DNA of 64,000 nt from JABDIP01 sp965227455. Its GTDB lineage: Bacteria; Pseudomonadota; Alphaproteobacteria; DSM-16000; Inquilinaceae. Both the position numbers and the translations under genes were made by a program. The stretch covers positions 1,116,001 to 1,180,000 of the forward strand of contig OZ245752.1 of NCBI GenBank assembly GCA_965227455.1. Reading direction: 5' to 3'. The notes under the pieces were generated by a model. It worked only from the letters and a program-made list of their open reading frames with translations, made no database searches and had not been told where the DNA came from. Shown piece after piece: positions 24,366 to 34,792 of the stretch. Position 1 is the first letter of the stretch. Each line of letters begins with the position of its first letter.

Positions 24366-27113
24366 TTACACCTCGATAACAAGGTTTGTCCTGGGCCTCG
24401 AACAGCAGATCAATGCGCAGCCCCGATCCGGCTCGCCGAGAGGCTCCTCGAGATATTCGACTTCACCTTCGACCACCGTGCACATGCAGGTATGGCAGAT
24501 GCCCGACCGGCAACTATAGTCGGGGTTCAGGCCGTGCCGCTCGGCGAGATCCAGGATGCTCTCGCAATCCGGGTCCCAAGCGGCGGTTACGCCCGAGCGG
24601 GCGAAACTCACCTGGATGCCGCCGGCAAGTTCGGTCTCGGCGGTCGGCGCTTTCGCCGGACCGATCGGCTTGGCGTCCTCCTTTAGAACCGAGGCGGGGC
24701 CGAAGAACTCGTAGTGGATGCGTTCCTCGGACACATTGAGCGAAAGCAGGCCGCAATAGAGCGACCGCATGAAGGGCGTCGGCCCGCAGAGGTAGAAGTC
24801 GTAGTCATCGAAGGGAAGCACCTGCTTCAACAATGCGATGTCGATGCGACCCCGGCTGTCGTAGTCGCGGCCCTCGATGTCCGCCGATCCGGGTTGGCTG
24901 TAGCGGATATGGGCCTGGACGTTCTCGTTGTCCTCGGCCATCCGTCGGATATGTGCGCCCATGGCGTGCTCGCGACCGTCGCGGGCGCCGTTGAGGAACC
25001 AGACCGGTCGCCGGGCGCCGCTTTGGACGATCGTGTTCATCATGCTGATCATCGGCGTGAGGCCGACTCCCGCGCTCAGCAGTACGACGGGCCTTTCGCT
25101 ATCCGGATCGAGATGGAACTTGCCGCGCGGCGCACCGACTCGAAGCGTGGTGCCGATACCCACCTCGTCATGGAAATAGTTCGACGACAATCCGGGCGTC
25201 AGGTCCGGTCGGTTGGGTGGAGCAGGTTCCCGCTTGATGCTTACGCGGTAGTAGTCGGGGTTCGGGCTGTCGGACAGTGAATAGGTCCGAAGCACCGGTT
25301 TCGACTGGCCAGGGATACTCAGCTCGAAAGTGAGGAACTGGCCTGGCAGGAATTCGGGTAACGCGGCGCCGTCCTCTGGGATCAGGTAGAAGGAGGTGAT
25401 GGTCTCGCTATCGGGCTCTTTCCGGTCCACGACGAAGGAACGATACCTCTCCTGGGTGTTGGCGGGCGCGGCCGCCTTGGCGATCCGCTCTTCGAACGAG
25501 CCTTTCCAGCCATGGGAGAGGGCCGGCATGTCTAAGGCCCTGGCGGCCCCATCAAGGTTCTTCTTGTCGAAATACAGAAGCTCGTTGATCTCGCGAACGG
25601 TCATGGCGCCGGGAGCGCGCCTGACGAGTTCGATGGAGTCGCCTGCGCCGACCTCGCCCTCTTCCAGGACACGGAAATAGAACCCCATTCGGCCGCTTGC
25701 CATGAATTGGTTCTGGAACCCCTCGATCCCCATCTTGATCGCCAGCTTGTAGCAAGGCACCCGCGGCTGGCTGACCTCGACCAATGCGCTTCCCACACGG
25801 AACACGTCGCCGATGCGGATATCGTCCTCAAGCATGCCCTCGACGGTGAAATTCTCACCGAACTGGCCGACTGTGAAATCGTCGCGACCCAGTTCACGCG
25901 CCCAGTAGCCGTAGTTCTCGAATGAGTACACATATACGGCCCGGAAGGCTCCGCCATGGCCCCACAGATCGGCCTGGCCATCCCCGTCAAGGTTCAGGCT
26001 GCGCAGCATCACCCGGCCGTCCACCGGCTCCTTGTATATGCCGGTCGTAACGTCCTTTCCGTCGTGCAAGATGTCCTTGGGCATCGATACGTTGACCGAT
26101 CTGAGTGTCATGGGCGGCAGCTGCTCGGCAACGTCGCCTCCGCCCCCGACATCTTCGGCCCCGACATCTTCGAACGTATCCAATACTGGGGAATACCCCC
26201 GAAACTCCCACGTGATGGGGAGGGCCCGTTCTATATGCAGCGACTCCTCCACGGAGAAGGCCAGCACCCGCTTGGCCCCGGGAAAACGCCGGGTGTGGGC
26301 CGGCTCCCAGAGGATCTCGGCCTCGCCCGTCAGCTGAAGCGTGTTGCCGGTGTCGAAATCGACGAACAGCAGGCCGCATTTCGGATTGACCGCGATATTG
26401 CCAAGCGTATTGAACATGCAGTTTCCGGAATAATCCGGGAACAGCAGCAATGTCTCGTGCGCGACCAGAACGAAGCCCGGTTTGCCACCGCGGTGCGACA
26501 CGTCGACCCCATGGCTCCAATCGGCGGTGTCTTCAGAGAACTGGCTTGCGATGAACAGGGTATCGGCGCCGGCGATCATGGCTGCCTGTTCCTTGCTCAA
26601 CTCCGCTCCGCGATGGACCGGTCTCCTAGCGCCCATGCTCTTGATCGCGCCCTCGAGTGTGGGCTCGCGGGCTTGGATGTATTTCGGACAGTTTCCGAAG
26701 CTTTGGGCGACCTGGATCCGAAATTCGTCCGGGCCGCTATGGCTTACCTTGCCGTTCACCCGATTGCGCCGGCGAGTCTGGAACTCGATCCCCAGAGCTC
26801 CGATGTCCATCCCGTCAACGAGGGACTCGCCCAGTGGATCGCCGTAGATCGGCCGCGCCTCGACCTGAAGCGTACCGGAGCCGGTCGCCCGAACGAAACC
26901 GGGCTCACCGGCAAGGATCGACGCCCAGGGCCGGCCAGTGGAATCGATCGTGCCGACGGCCAGAAATGGTAGGTGAGAGAAGAATGCCTGATGCTCGTCC
27001 GGCATATGATCGCGGATCATCCGGCGGCCCAGCTCCACCATTTTCTGCTCGATGCCGAGCCGGGACTGGACCTCAATCTCGCCCCGATGAAACGGAGTCT
27101 TGGAGTCCGACAT
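24366..27113 (-). CDS. PNPOx-MOSC-flavin reductase-2Fe2S ferredoxin fusion oxidoreductase
   Basis: The 915-residue protein has four modules. Residues about 25-330 form two pyridoxamine-oxidase-like flavin-binding split barrels. Residues about 341-505 are a YiiM-like MOSC domain with molybdenum-ligand candidate Cys454 in PRVPCYK. Residues about 556-790 are a ferredoxin-NAD(P) reductase module (RTYSLSDSPN for FAD, AGVGLTPMISMMN and FYLCGPTPFM for nucleotide). Residues about 820-915 are a plant-type ferredoxin (Cys868, Cys873, Cys876 and a Cys near 903). MOSC enzymes reduce N-hydroxylated compounds; here NAD(P)H, FAD, 2Fe2S and Moco could form one chain. The gene sits alone between two copies of the trpE end, which suggests insertion. 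Confidence 0.85.
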   Translation of the reverse strand: MSDSKTPFHRGEIEVQSRLGIEQKMVELGRRMIRDHMPDEHQAFFSHLPFLAVGTIDSTGRPWASILAGEPGFVRATGSGTLQVEARPIYGDPLGESLVDGMDIGALGIEFQTRRRNRVNGKVSHSGPDEFRIQVAQSFGNCPKYIQAREPTLEGAIKSMGARRPVHRGAELSKEQAAMIAGADTLFIASQFSEDTADWSHGVDVSHRGGKPGFVLVAHETLLLFPDYSGNCMFNTLGNIAVNPKCGLLFVDFDTGNTLQLTGEAEILWEPAHTRRFPGAKRVLAFSVEESLHIERALPITWEFRGYSPVLDTFEDVGAEDVGGGGDVAEQLPPMTLRSVNVSMPKDILHDGKDVTTGIYKEPVDGRVMLRSLNLDGDGQADLWGHGGAFRAVYVYSFENYGYWARELGRDDFTVGQFGENFTVEGMLEDDIRIGDVFRVGSALVEVSQPRVPCYKLAIKMGIEGFQNQFMASGRMGFYFRVLEEGEVGAGDSIELVRRAPGAMTVREINELLYFDKKNLDGAARALDMPALSHGWKGSFEERIAKAAAPANTQERYRSFVVDRKEPDSETITSFYLIPEDGAALPEFLPGQFLTFELSIPGQSKPVLRTYSLSDSPNPDYYRVSIKREPAPPNRPDLTPGLSSNYFHDEVGIGTTLRVGAPRGKFHLDPDSERPVVLLSAGVGLTPMISMMNTIVQSGARRPVWFLNGARDGREHAMGAHIRRMAEDNENVQAHIRYSQPGSADIEGRDYDSRGRIDIALLKQVLPFDDYDFYLCGPTPFMRSLYCGLLSLNVSEERIHYEFFGPASVLKEDAKPIGPAKAPTAETELAGGIQVSFARSGVTAAWDPDCESILDLAERHGLNPDYSCRSGICHTCMCTVVEGEVEYLEEPLGEPDRGCALICCSRPRTNLVIEV

Positions 27114-27333
27114 CTCCCGAATCCTCTATGTGACCTCCGCTCGAGATGACCGGCGTGATTTGGCGTGGCGAGCTCACATCTCCGGCCATGTGAGGCGGAG
27201 CGCCGACAGTGCCGGCAGCAATGCGAATTCCATTCTTGGCCCGCCTTGCGGCAAACACTAGCGAAGAATAGCGCGGCGACGTTGTGGTGAGGCATGCCGG
27301 CGGCCGGCCATGGCAGGATTCAGGCCTGCGCGG
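27114..27333. other. Intergenic leader between trpE and the fusion oxidoreductase
   Basis: This 220-base stretch separates the trpE stop from the start of the MOSC fusion gene and must hold the latter's promoter if it is not read from trpE. A GGGAGAT sequence lies just before the ATG. It forms the upstream edge of the presumed insert. No integrase, transposase or long inverted repeat was seen. Confidence 0.5.
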
Positions 27334-28842
<1,509 letters not shown>

Positions 28843-28886
28843 TATCGCGACGCCCCTGAGGGAGCGAATACGCCCCTGGCTTCAAC

Positions 28887-28994
28887 GCGTCGTCCCCGGG
28901 CTTGACCCGGGGACCCATCCATCCGTTGATTCAGACCCTGAAGCAATTGCACTTGCCGATCCATGGGTCCCCGGGTCAAGCCCGGGGACGACGC
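28887..28994. repeat. Palindromic repeat, GTCGTCCCCGGGCTTGACCC family, copy 1
   Basis: The arms GCGTCGTCCCCGGGCTTGAC and GTCAAGCCCGGGGACGACGC mirror each other over about 32 bases around a 43-base centre. It lies between ppiD and trpE, both on the minus strand, so it would fold in the leader of trpE RNA. The second copy is at 56589-56696. Confidence 0.85.
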
Positions 28995-29034
28995 AGTGGC
29001 AATTGCGGATCCCACTACACCGACCACCGGCAAC

Positions 29035-30936
29035 CTACATCCCGTCATGTTGCGGCTGCTGGTACAGGCGGGAGATCGAGGCCCGGTCGATGTCGATGTC
29101 GTATTCCGACCGCAGCGACGCGGCGAAGCCGGCCAGCAGGTCATTGGCGATAGCCCCGCTCTGGCCGGCGGCGATGTCCTCCAGGGTCCCGGTATCCGAG
29201 GCCGGGGCGGCGATGATCGCCTCCAGCTTGGCGACCACATGGCCGTCGGCGGCCGGTGCGATGGCCACATCGCCGGTGGACACATCGAACACGCTGGCGA
29301 CCAGGGCCTCCGGCAGGGTGCCGCGATTGGCGCCGTCGCGGCGCAGATCGGACTGCTCGACCATGACGGCGCCGAACTCGGCGGCCACATCGGCGACAGA
29401 GTCGCCGGAGTCGATCCGCTCCGCGATGGTCTCGGCCAGGGCTTCGGCCGCCGCCGCGGTCTGCAGGTCGGTCCAGGCGGCGACGATATCGTCGCGGACC
29501 TCGTCGATCGGCCGCAGCGCCGGGGCGACGACCCTCTCGGTGCGGACCACGAAGAATTCCTCTTCCGGCGTCTCCTCGGGCGGGCTGGTGACGTTCTCGA
29601 ACTGGCCGAAGCCGACATCCAGGACCAGCGGCAGGGCCGGGATGCCCTCCAGCCGGCCGCCGTCGCGCAGGCTGCCGTCGCGGGCCACCTGCCCGGTGAC
29701 ATGCAGCGGCAGGCCAAGCTGCGCCGCCGCGGCGTCGAGCGAGACGTCGCTGGCGATCAGGTCGTCCAGATCGTCGGCGAGCTCGAAGACGAGGTCGCGG
29801 GCCTCATCCAGCTTCAGCTCGGTCTCGATCTCCTCGCGGACATCCTCGAAATCCGGCACGCCTCCGGTCAGGATCTCCGTTACCTGAAGCACGTGCCAGC
29901 CGAAGGGCGAGTTGACCGGTTCGCTGACCGCGTCGGCGGCCAGCGCGAAGCCGGCATCGCCGAGGGCCGGCAGGAACTCGCCGCGCGGCGCCAGTTCCAA
30001 CGGAATGACCGAGACCTGGGCATCCTCCACCGTGTCGACCGCCTCCGCCAGGGTCAGGCCGCCGGCGGCCGCCTCGGCAATCCTGGCCGCAACGGACTCG
30101 TCCGACACAACGACCTGGTCGAAGGCGCGCTGCTCCGGCGTATCGAATTGATCCCGGCGCAGCTCGTACTCCGCCAGCAACTGCGCTTCGGAGAATTCGA
30201 CCGTATCCGCAACCGCTTCGGCCGTCAGGCTGATCACCCTCAGCTCCCGGTATTCCGGCGCCATGAACTGCTGCTCGTTCTCGCGGTAATAGGCGCCGAT
30301 GTCCTCCTCGGACGGGGTGCCGACATCGCTCACGGTCGCCGATCCGATCAGGATCGCGGTGATATGGCGGGTCTCGTTGCGATAGCGGTGCAGGGCTTCG
30401 GCCAGGGTGTCCGGCACGCCGGCGCCGGCGCCGATGACGGAGATCAGCTCCTGGCGCCCCAGTTCCCGCCGGCGCTGGGCCACGAAGCTCGGCTCGTCGA
30501 CCCGGGTGGCCGCCAGGTAGTTGTTGAACTGCACCTGGCTGAACTCACCGGTGCGATCCTGGAACAGCGGGTCCTGGCGGATCGTCTCGGCGATCACGTC
30601 ATCCGGGGCCTGCAGACCCAGCGTGTCGGCGGCCTGGTCGAACAGGGCCTCGTTGACCAGGCCTTCTATGGTCTGGTCCATCATGCCCAGGCCGATCGCC
30701 AGCTCGACGGTGAAGGACGGCCCGTATTGCCGCTGCAATTGCTGCAGCTGGATCTGGAAGGCGTCGGTCAGCCGCTGCACCGTGATCCGCTCGTTGCCCA
30801 CCGTGGCGACCGTGGCGCCGACGCCGGTGCCGCTGAAGATATCGGTCAGTCCGACGCCGCCGAGCGCGATGGCGATCAGCACGAACAGGATCTTGATGAA
30901 CCAGGAACCGACCTTGCCGCGGATGAGCTGGAGCAT
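29035..30936 (-). CDS. ppiD: Peptidyl-prolyl cis-trans isomerase D-like periplasmic chaperone
   Basis: The 633-residue protein starts MLQLIRGKVGSWFIKILFVL, a short cytosolic tail and one transmembrane anchor (about 13-33), followed by a SurA_N/trigger-factor-like chaperone region (about 40-250), a parvulin domain (about 265-370, ending PVNSPFGWHVLQVTEI) and a second, degenerate parvulin-like C-terminal region. The architecture matches PpiD, which meets proteins emerging from the Sec translocon. It is divergent from tpiA and upstream of trpE on the minus strand. Confidence 0.88.
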   Translation of the reverse strand: MLQLIRGKVGSWFIKILFVLIAIALGGVGLTDIFSGTGVGATVATVGNERITVQRLTDAFQIQLQQLQRQYGPSFTVELAIGLGMMDQTIEGLVNEALFDQAADTLGLQAPDDVIAETIRQDPLFQDRTGEFSQVQFNNYLAATRVDEPSFVAQRRRELGRQELISVIGAGAGVPDTLAEALHRYRNETRHITAILIGSATVSDVGTPSEEDIGAYYRENEQQFMAPEYRELRVISLTAEAVADTVEFSEAQLLAEYELRRDQFDTPEQRAFDQVVVSDESVAARIAEAAAGGLTLAEAVDTVEDAQVSVIPLELAPRGEFLPALGDAGFALAADAVSEPVNSPFGWHVLQVTEILTGGVPDFEDVREEIETELKLDEARDLVFELADDLDDLIASDVSLDAAAAQLGLPLHVTGQVARDGSLRDGGRLEGIPALPLVLDVGFGQFENVTSPPEETPEEEFFVVRTERVVAPALRPIDEVRDDIVAAWTDLQTAAAAEALAETIAERIDSGDSVADVAAEFGAVMVEQSDLRRDGANRGTLPEALVASVFDVSTGDVAIAPAADGHVVAKLEAIIAAPASDTGTLEDIAAGQSGAIANDLLAGFAASLRSEYDIDIDRASISRLYQQPQHDGM

Positions 30937-31189
30937 GAAAGGGCCTTACCAATGGGCGCCGGCGGTCATTGCGTTCTCCGGGACAGCCGCGCCGCCGCGT
31001 CGCCATCCTGCCATGGCCAGGTCCCGAAGGGCCGGCATATTAGGTGCGGCGGGCAGCAGCGGCAACCGGCATCCGACATCCGGCGTCCCCGGGCGCGATT
31101 GGCCGTTGGCAGGGTGCTTGCGGGCCTGCTAAACGAAGGCTCCCCCGCCGCGGATTCCCCCGCCCCGCCATCGAGGACACCGCCCCGCC

Positions 31190-31936
31190 ATGCCCCGCAA
31201 GCTGATCGCCGGAAACTGGAAGATGAACGGCCTCGTCGCCGATGCCGAGGCCCTGGCCGGTGATCTGGCCGAGCGATACCGGGCCGCGTCCCCGGGATTC
31301 GACATGCTGGTCTGCCCGCCGGCGCCTCTGGTCGGCACGGTGCGGGCCGCGATCGCCGGCAGCGGCGTGGCCCTGGGCGGCCAGGACTGCCATGCCGAGG
31401 CGTCCGGCGCCCATACCGGCGACACGGCGGCGGAGATGCTGGCCGATCTCGGCTGCAGCCATGTCATCGTCGGCCATTCCGAGCGCCGCCAGGACCACGG
31501 CGAGACCGACGAGCAGGTGCAGGCCAAGGCGCTGGCCGCCCATCGCGCCGGGCTGGTCGCGGTGATCTGCATCGGCGAGACCCTGGAGGAGCGTGACGCC
31601 GGCGACACCCTGACCGTGTGCTCCCGGCAGATCGCCGGATCGATTCCTTCCGGCGCCACGGCGGAGAACATGGTCGTCGCCTATGAGCCGGTCTGGGCCA
31701 TCGGCACCGGCCGCACCCCCACCGCCGCCGACGTGGCCGAGACCCACGCCCATATCCGCGGCACGCTTTCCGCCCGCATGGCCGGGGCGGAAAACGTCCG
31801 CATCCTCTATGGCGGCTCGGTAAAGCCGAGCAACGCCGAGGAATTGATGGCGGTCGCCAATGTCGACGGCGCCCTGGTCGGCGGCGCCAGCCTCAAGGCC
31901 GACGATTTCTGGGCTATAGGACAGGCCTGCGGGTAG
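31190..31936 (+). CDS. tpiA: Triosephosphate isomerase
   Basis: TpiA (248 residues) interconverts dihydroxyacetone phosphate and glyceraldehyde 3-phosphate. Catalytic residues are visible: Asn9 and Lys11 in GNWKMNG, His96 in VGHSERR, Glu166 in YEPVWAIGTG, and the phosphate-binding YGGSVKPSNA and GALVGGASL loops. It is divergent from ppiD across a 253-base gap and converges, with only 12 bases between, on a small unknown gene. Confidence 0.97.
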   Translation: MPRKLIAGNWKMNGLVADAEALAGDLAERYRAASPGFDMLVCPPAPLVGTVRAAIAGSGVALGGQDCHAEASGAHTGDTAAEMLADLGCSHVIVGHSERRQDHGETDEQVQAKALAAHRAGLVAVICIGETLEERDAGDTLTVCSRQIAGSIPSGATAENMVVAYEPVWAIGTGRTPTAADVAETHAHIRGTLSARMAGAENVRILYGGSVKPSNAEELMAVANVDGALVGGASLKADDFWAIGQACG

Positions 31937-31948
31937 GCCCGCTTCGCC

Positions 31949-32404
31949 TTAAGCAGCCATCTGGCTTTTCATACGCTCCTCGAATAGCCGTCGGGCCAAA
32001 GGGTGGAGCGTGTCGGGATCAATCTTCGCCAATCGTCTTTTTCCGACGCGTTTGTCGATGACCGCAAATGCCTGCATCGGCGGGTCGGTCTCCTCGAGCG
32101 CGTCGTCCACAGAGGCACTGTGAACGTAGTCCCAGCAGGATGCATAGAAGTCCTGCCGACGGCCTTCCCCGTAGACGACGAACTGATCCTGATATTTCTT
32201 CTTGGTCTTCTCGGACGACGAGCCCTCGTAGTGCTCGTTGTAGTAAGCACGCGTGCAGAAATTGGCCAGAATCTCACCGTCAAGCGTGACCCATGCGTGC
32301 CCGCAAGTGCAATTGCCGTAGGCCGTGCTGTTGATGGCAATGCGGCCCTTCAATTCGTCACAGATCCTGTCCTCGACAAGCTTTCTGAGCTTTGACCATC
32401 GCAT
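31949..32404 (-). CDS. SF0329-like protein of unknown function
   Basis: The 151-residue soluble protein begins MRWSKLRKLVEDRICDELKG and contains AINSTAYGNCTCGHAWVTLD and GEILANFCTRAYY, a pattern I associate with the uncharacterised SF0329 family. The CTCGH motif plus a later Cys could hold a metal, but this is conjecture. No membrane segment. It converges on tpiA with a 12-base gap. Function unknown. Confidence 0.65.
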   Translation of the reverse strand: MRWSKLRKLVEDRICDELKGRIAINSTAYGNCTCGHAWVTLDGEILANFCTRAYYNEHYEGSSSEKTKKKYQDQFVVYGEGRRQDFYASCWDYVHSASVDDALEETDPPMQAFAVIDKRVGKRRLAKIDPDTLHPLARRLFEERMKSQMAA

Positions 32405-32501
32405 GGAACGTTCTCACTTGGTCTTTGAGTGCGGGGTGGCGCGCAGGAGACGCTACGGGGCCGACTCCTAATTCGCCATGAAATCCCGCTGAGGTTACAC
32501 A

Positions 32502-32669
32502 GTGATTAGGATCGTGCCGAATTCTACGGCGGCTTTCCTATGCGCGCTGCTCGGATCGGGGTGCAATCCGACCTCGCCCGAAACGGCGGCGGTGAAAATC
32601 GAACTGCCGGATCACAGAAAACGGTACTGGTCTTGGTCGCACTGCTTATGTAAAAGGGCGCGTCCGTGA
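32502..32669 (+). CDS. Possible tiny lipoprotein (55 residues, GTG start)
   Basis: A GTG at 32502, with GAGG seven bases upstream, opens a 55-codon frame. Its product has a hydrophobic stretch TAAFLCALLGSGCNPT with an LLGSGC lipobox, then a polar 35-residue tail ending CLCKRARP. It ends about 50 bases before the probable secG start. It could be a small outer-membrane or periplasmic lipoprotein; it could also be chance, since the n-region has one Arg only. Confidence 0.35.
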   Translation: MIRIVPNSTAAFLCALLGSGCNPTSPETAAVKIELPDHRKRYWSWSHCLCKRARP

Positions 32670-32719
32670 CGCGAGCCGGTCGGCCGTGGCGCCGGACAGG
32701 ATTCCAATCGAGGTTCGTC

Positions 32720-33046
32720 TTGCAGCAGATCGTTCTCGTCATTCACCTGTTGATCGCGATTGGCCTGGTGGGCCTGGTGCTGATCCAGCGCAGCGAAGGC
32801 GGCGGGCTCGGCATGGGCGGCGGCGGTGGCGGCGGCGGCATGATGTCGGTGCGCGGCACGGCCAGCTTCCTGACCCGGGCGACCGGCGTCCTGGCCGCGT
32901 GTTTCATGGCGACTAGCATCCTGCTGGCGATCCTCGCCGGCGGCGGCGGCGGCGAGCCGAGCTCGATCCTCGATGAGGCGCCGGCAGCGGTGACCGAATC
33001 GGCGCCGGCGGAACAGGACGGCCTCAACGCGCCTCTGTCGGAATGA
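32720..33046 (+). CDS. secG: Preprotein translocase subunit SecG
   Basis: SecG (108 residues) is the accessory two-helix subunit of the SecYEG channel. Helix 1 is IVLVIHLLIAIGLVGLVLIQ, then the conserved RSEGGGLGMGGG loop, a glycine run, and helix 2 around LAACFMATSILLAILAGGGG, followed by an acidic tail. A TTG start is proposed: GAGG lies six bases before it and the product then aligns with normal SecG N-termini. An ATG-like extension from 32666 would add 18 basic residues not usual in the family. Confidence 0.9.
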   Translation: MQQIVLVIHLLIAIGLVGLVLIQRSEGGGLGMGGGGGGGGMMSVRGTASFLTRATGVLAACFMATSILLAILAGGGGGEPSSILDEAPAAVTESAPAEQDGLNAPLSE

Positions 33047-33073
33047 CCGACCGCGGAAATCCGGGGGTCTGCA

Positions 33074-33102
33074 AGGGGCGGCGGTCGGGCCGCCTCTTTC
33101 TC
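33074..33102 (+). terminator. Intrinsic terminator between secG and pyrG
   Basis: AGGGGCGGC pairs with GCCGCCTCT (one G-U pair) around a six-base loop GGTCGG and is followed by TTTCT. It lies 28 bases after the secG stop and 39 bases before pyrG, so pyrG needs readthrough or its own promoter. Confidence 0.6.
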
Positions 33103-33140
33103 GTTGGGGTTGGAACGTGACGGGTATAAGCTGAGGGTCC

Positions 33141-34769
33141 ATGACGCGGTACATCTTCATTACCGGCGGCGTGGTCTCCTCTCTTGGCAAGGGTCTGGCG
33201 TCGGCGGCGCTCGGGGCGCTGTTGCAGGCGCGCGGCTTCAAGGTCCGGCTGCGCAAGCTGGACCCCTATCTGAACGTCGATCCGGGCACCATGAGCCCGA
33301 CCCAGCATGGCGAGGTCTTCGTCACCGATGACGGGGCGGAGACCGATCTCGACCTCGGCCATTACGAGCGCTTCACCGGCGTTCCCGCCCGCAACAGCGA
33401 CAATGTGACCACCGGCCAGATCTACTCCACCGTCATCGCCAAGGAGCGGCGCGGCGAGTATCTCGGCGCCACGGTCCAGGTCATTCCGCACGTCACCGAC
33501 GCGATCAAGGATTTCCTGCGCTCCGACATCGGCGACGAGGATTTCATGCTCTGCGAGATCGGCGGCACCGTCGGCGACATCGAGAGCCTGCCCTTCGTCG
33601 AGGCGATCCGGCAGTTCGGCAACGAGATCGGCATGGAGCGGGCGCTGTTCATCCATGTCACCCTGCTGCCCTATATCCCGACCGCCGGCGAGTTGAAGAC
33701 CAAGCCGACCCAGCACTCGGTCAAGGAGCTGCTGTCGGTCGGCATCCAGCCGTCGATGCTGCTGTGCCGCGCCGACCGGCCGATCCCGGAGAACGAGCGG
33801 CGCAAGATCGCGCTGTTCTGCAATGTGCGGCCGGAGCGGGTGGTCGCCGCCCTGGACGTCGATTCCATCTACCAGGTGCCGATCAGCTATCACGAGCAGG
33901 GCTTCGACGATCAGGTCCTGTCCTACTTCGGCATGGAGGGGCGGGCGCCGCTGGATCTCGACATGTGGACCGAGATCATGCAGCGGGTGCGCCAGCCCGA
34001 GGGCGAGGTGACCATCGGCGTGGTCGGCAAATACACCTCGCTGATCGACAGCTACAAGAGCCTGTCCGAGGCGCTGGCCCATGGCGGCATCGCCAACAAT
34101 GTCCGGGTCAAGCTCGACTGGATGGATTCCGAGATCTTCGAATCCGAGGACGCGGTGACCCGGCTGGAGGGGGTGCACGGCATCCTGGTCCCCGGCGGCT
34201 TCGGCGAGCGCGGCAGCGAAGGCAAGATCCGCGCGGCGCAGTTCGCCCGCGAGCGCGACGTGCCCTATTTCGGCATCTGCTTCGGCATGCAGATGGCGGT
34301 GATCGAGGCGGCGCGGCACATGGCGGGCCTCCCTGAAGCGGGCTCCACCGAGTTCGGCGAAGCGACGGAGCCGGTGGTTGGGCTGATGACCGAATGGACC
34401 CGCGGCAACGAGAAGGAAGTGCGTGGCAGCGACAGCGATCTCGGCGGCACCATGCGCCTGGGCGCCTATGACGCTGTGCTGACGGACGGCTCGAAGGTCC
34501 GCGACATCTACGGCTCGCCATCGATCAGCGAACGCCATCGTCACCGCTACGAGGTCAACATCAACTACCGCGAACGGCTGGAGGAGGCGGGGCTGAAGTT
34601 CTCCGGCCTGTCGCCGGACGGGGTTTTGCCGGAGATCGTCGAACTGCCGGACCATCCTTGGTTCATCGGCGTGCAGTTCCACCCGGAACTGAAATCCAAG
34701 CCCTTCGACCCGCACCCCCTGTTCACCGACTTCATCCGCGCCGCCATCGAACAAAGCCGGCTGGTCTAG
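33141..34769 (+). CDS. pyrG: CTP synthase
   Basis: PyrG (542 residues) aminates UTP to CTP with ATP and glutamine. The synthetase domain (1-265) begins RYIFITGGVVSSLGKGLASA with the P-loop-like nucleotide site and shows LDPYLNVDPGTMSPTQHGEV. The glutamine amidotransferase domain (about 290-540) carries its nucleophile in YFGICFGMQMAVIEAAR and the His/Glu pair in GVQFHPELKSKP. Length and motifs are normal. The order secG-pyrG-kdsA is a usual alphaproteobacterial neighbourhood. Confidence 0.98.
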   Translation: MTRYIFITGGVVSSLGKGLASAALGALLQARGFKVRLRKLDPYLNVDPGTMSPTQHGEVFVTDDGAETDLDLGHYERFTGVPARNSDNVTTGQIYSTVIAKERRGEYLGATVQVIPHVTDAIKDFLRSDIGDEDFMLCEIGGTVGDIESLPFVEAIRQFGNEIGMERALFIHVTLLPYIPTAGELKTKPTQHSVKELLSVGIQPSMLLCRADRPIPENERRKIALFCNVRPERVVAALDVDSIYQVPISYHEQGFDDQVLSYFGMEGRAPLDLDMWTEIMQRVRQPEGEVTIGVVGKYTSLIDSYKSLSEALAHGGIANNVRVKLDWMDSEIFESEDAVTRLEGVHGILVPGGFGERGSEGKIRAAQFARERDVPYFGICFGMQMAVIEAARHMAGLPEAGSTEFGEATEPVVGLMTEWTRGNEKEVRGSDSDLGGTMRLGAYDAVLTDGSKVRDIYGSPSISERHRHRYEVNINYRERLEEAGLKFSGLSPDGVLPEIVELPDHPWFIGVQFHPELKSKPFDPHPLFTDFIRAAIEQSRLV

Positions 34770-34792
34770 GAGAGGCTGCGCCCCTTGTGTTC

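Noticed and set aside
27017..27295. 92-codon minus-strand frame spanning the trpE to MOSC-fusion gap
   Set aside because: It overlaps the start of the fusion gene in another frame, and its composition is that of a shadow frame.
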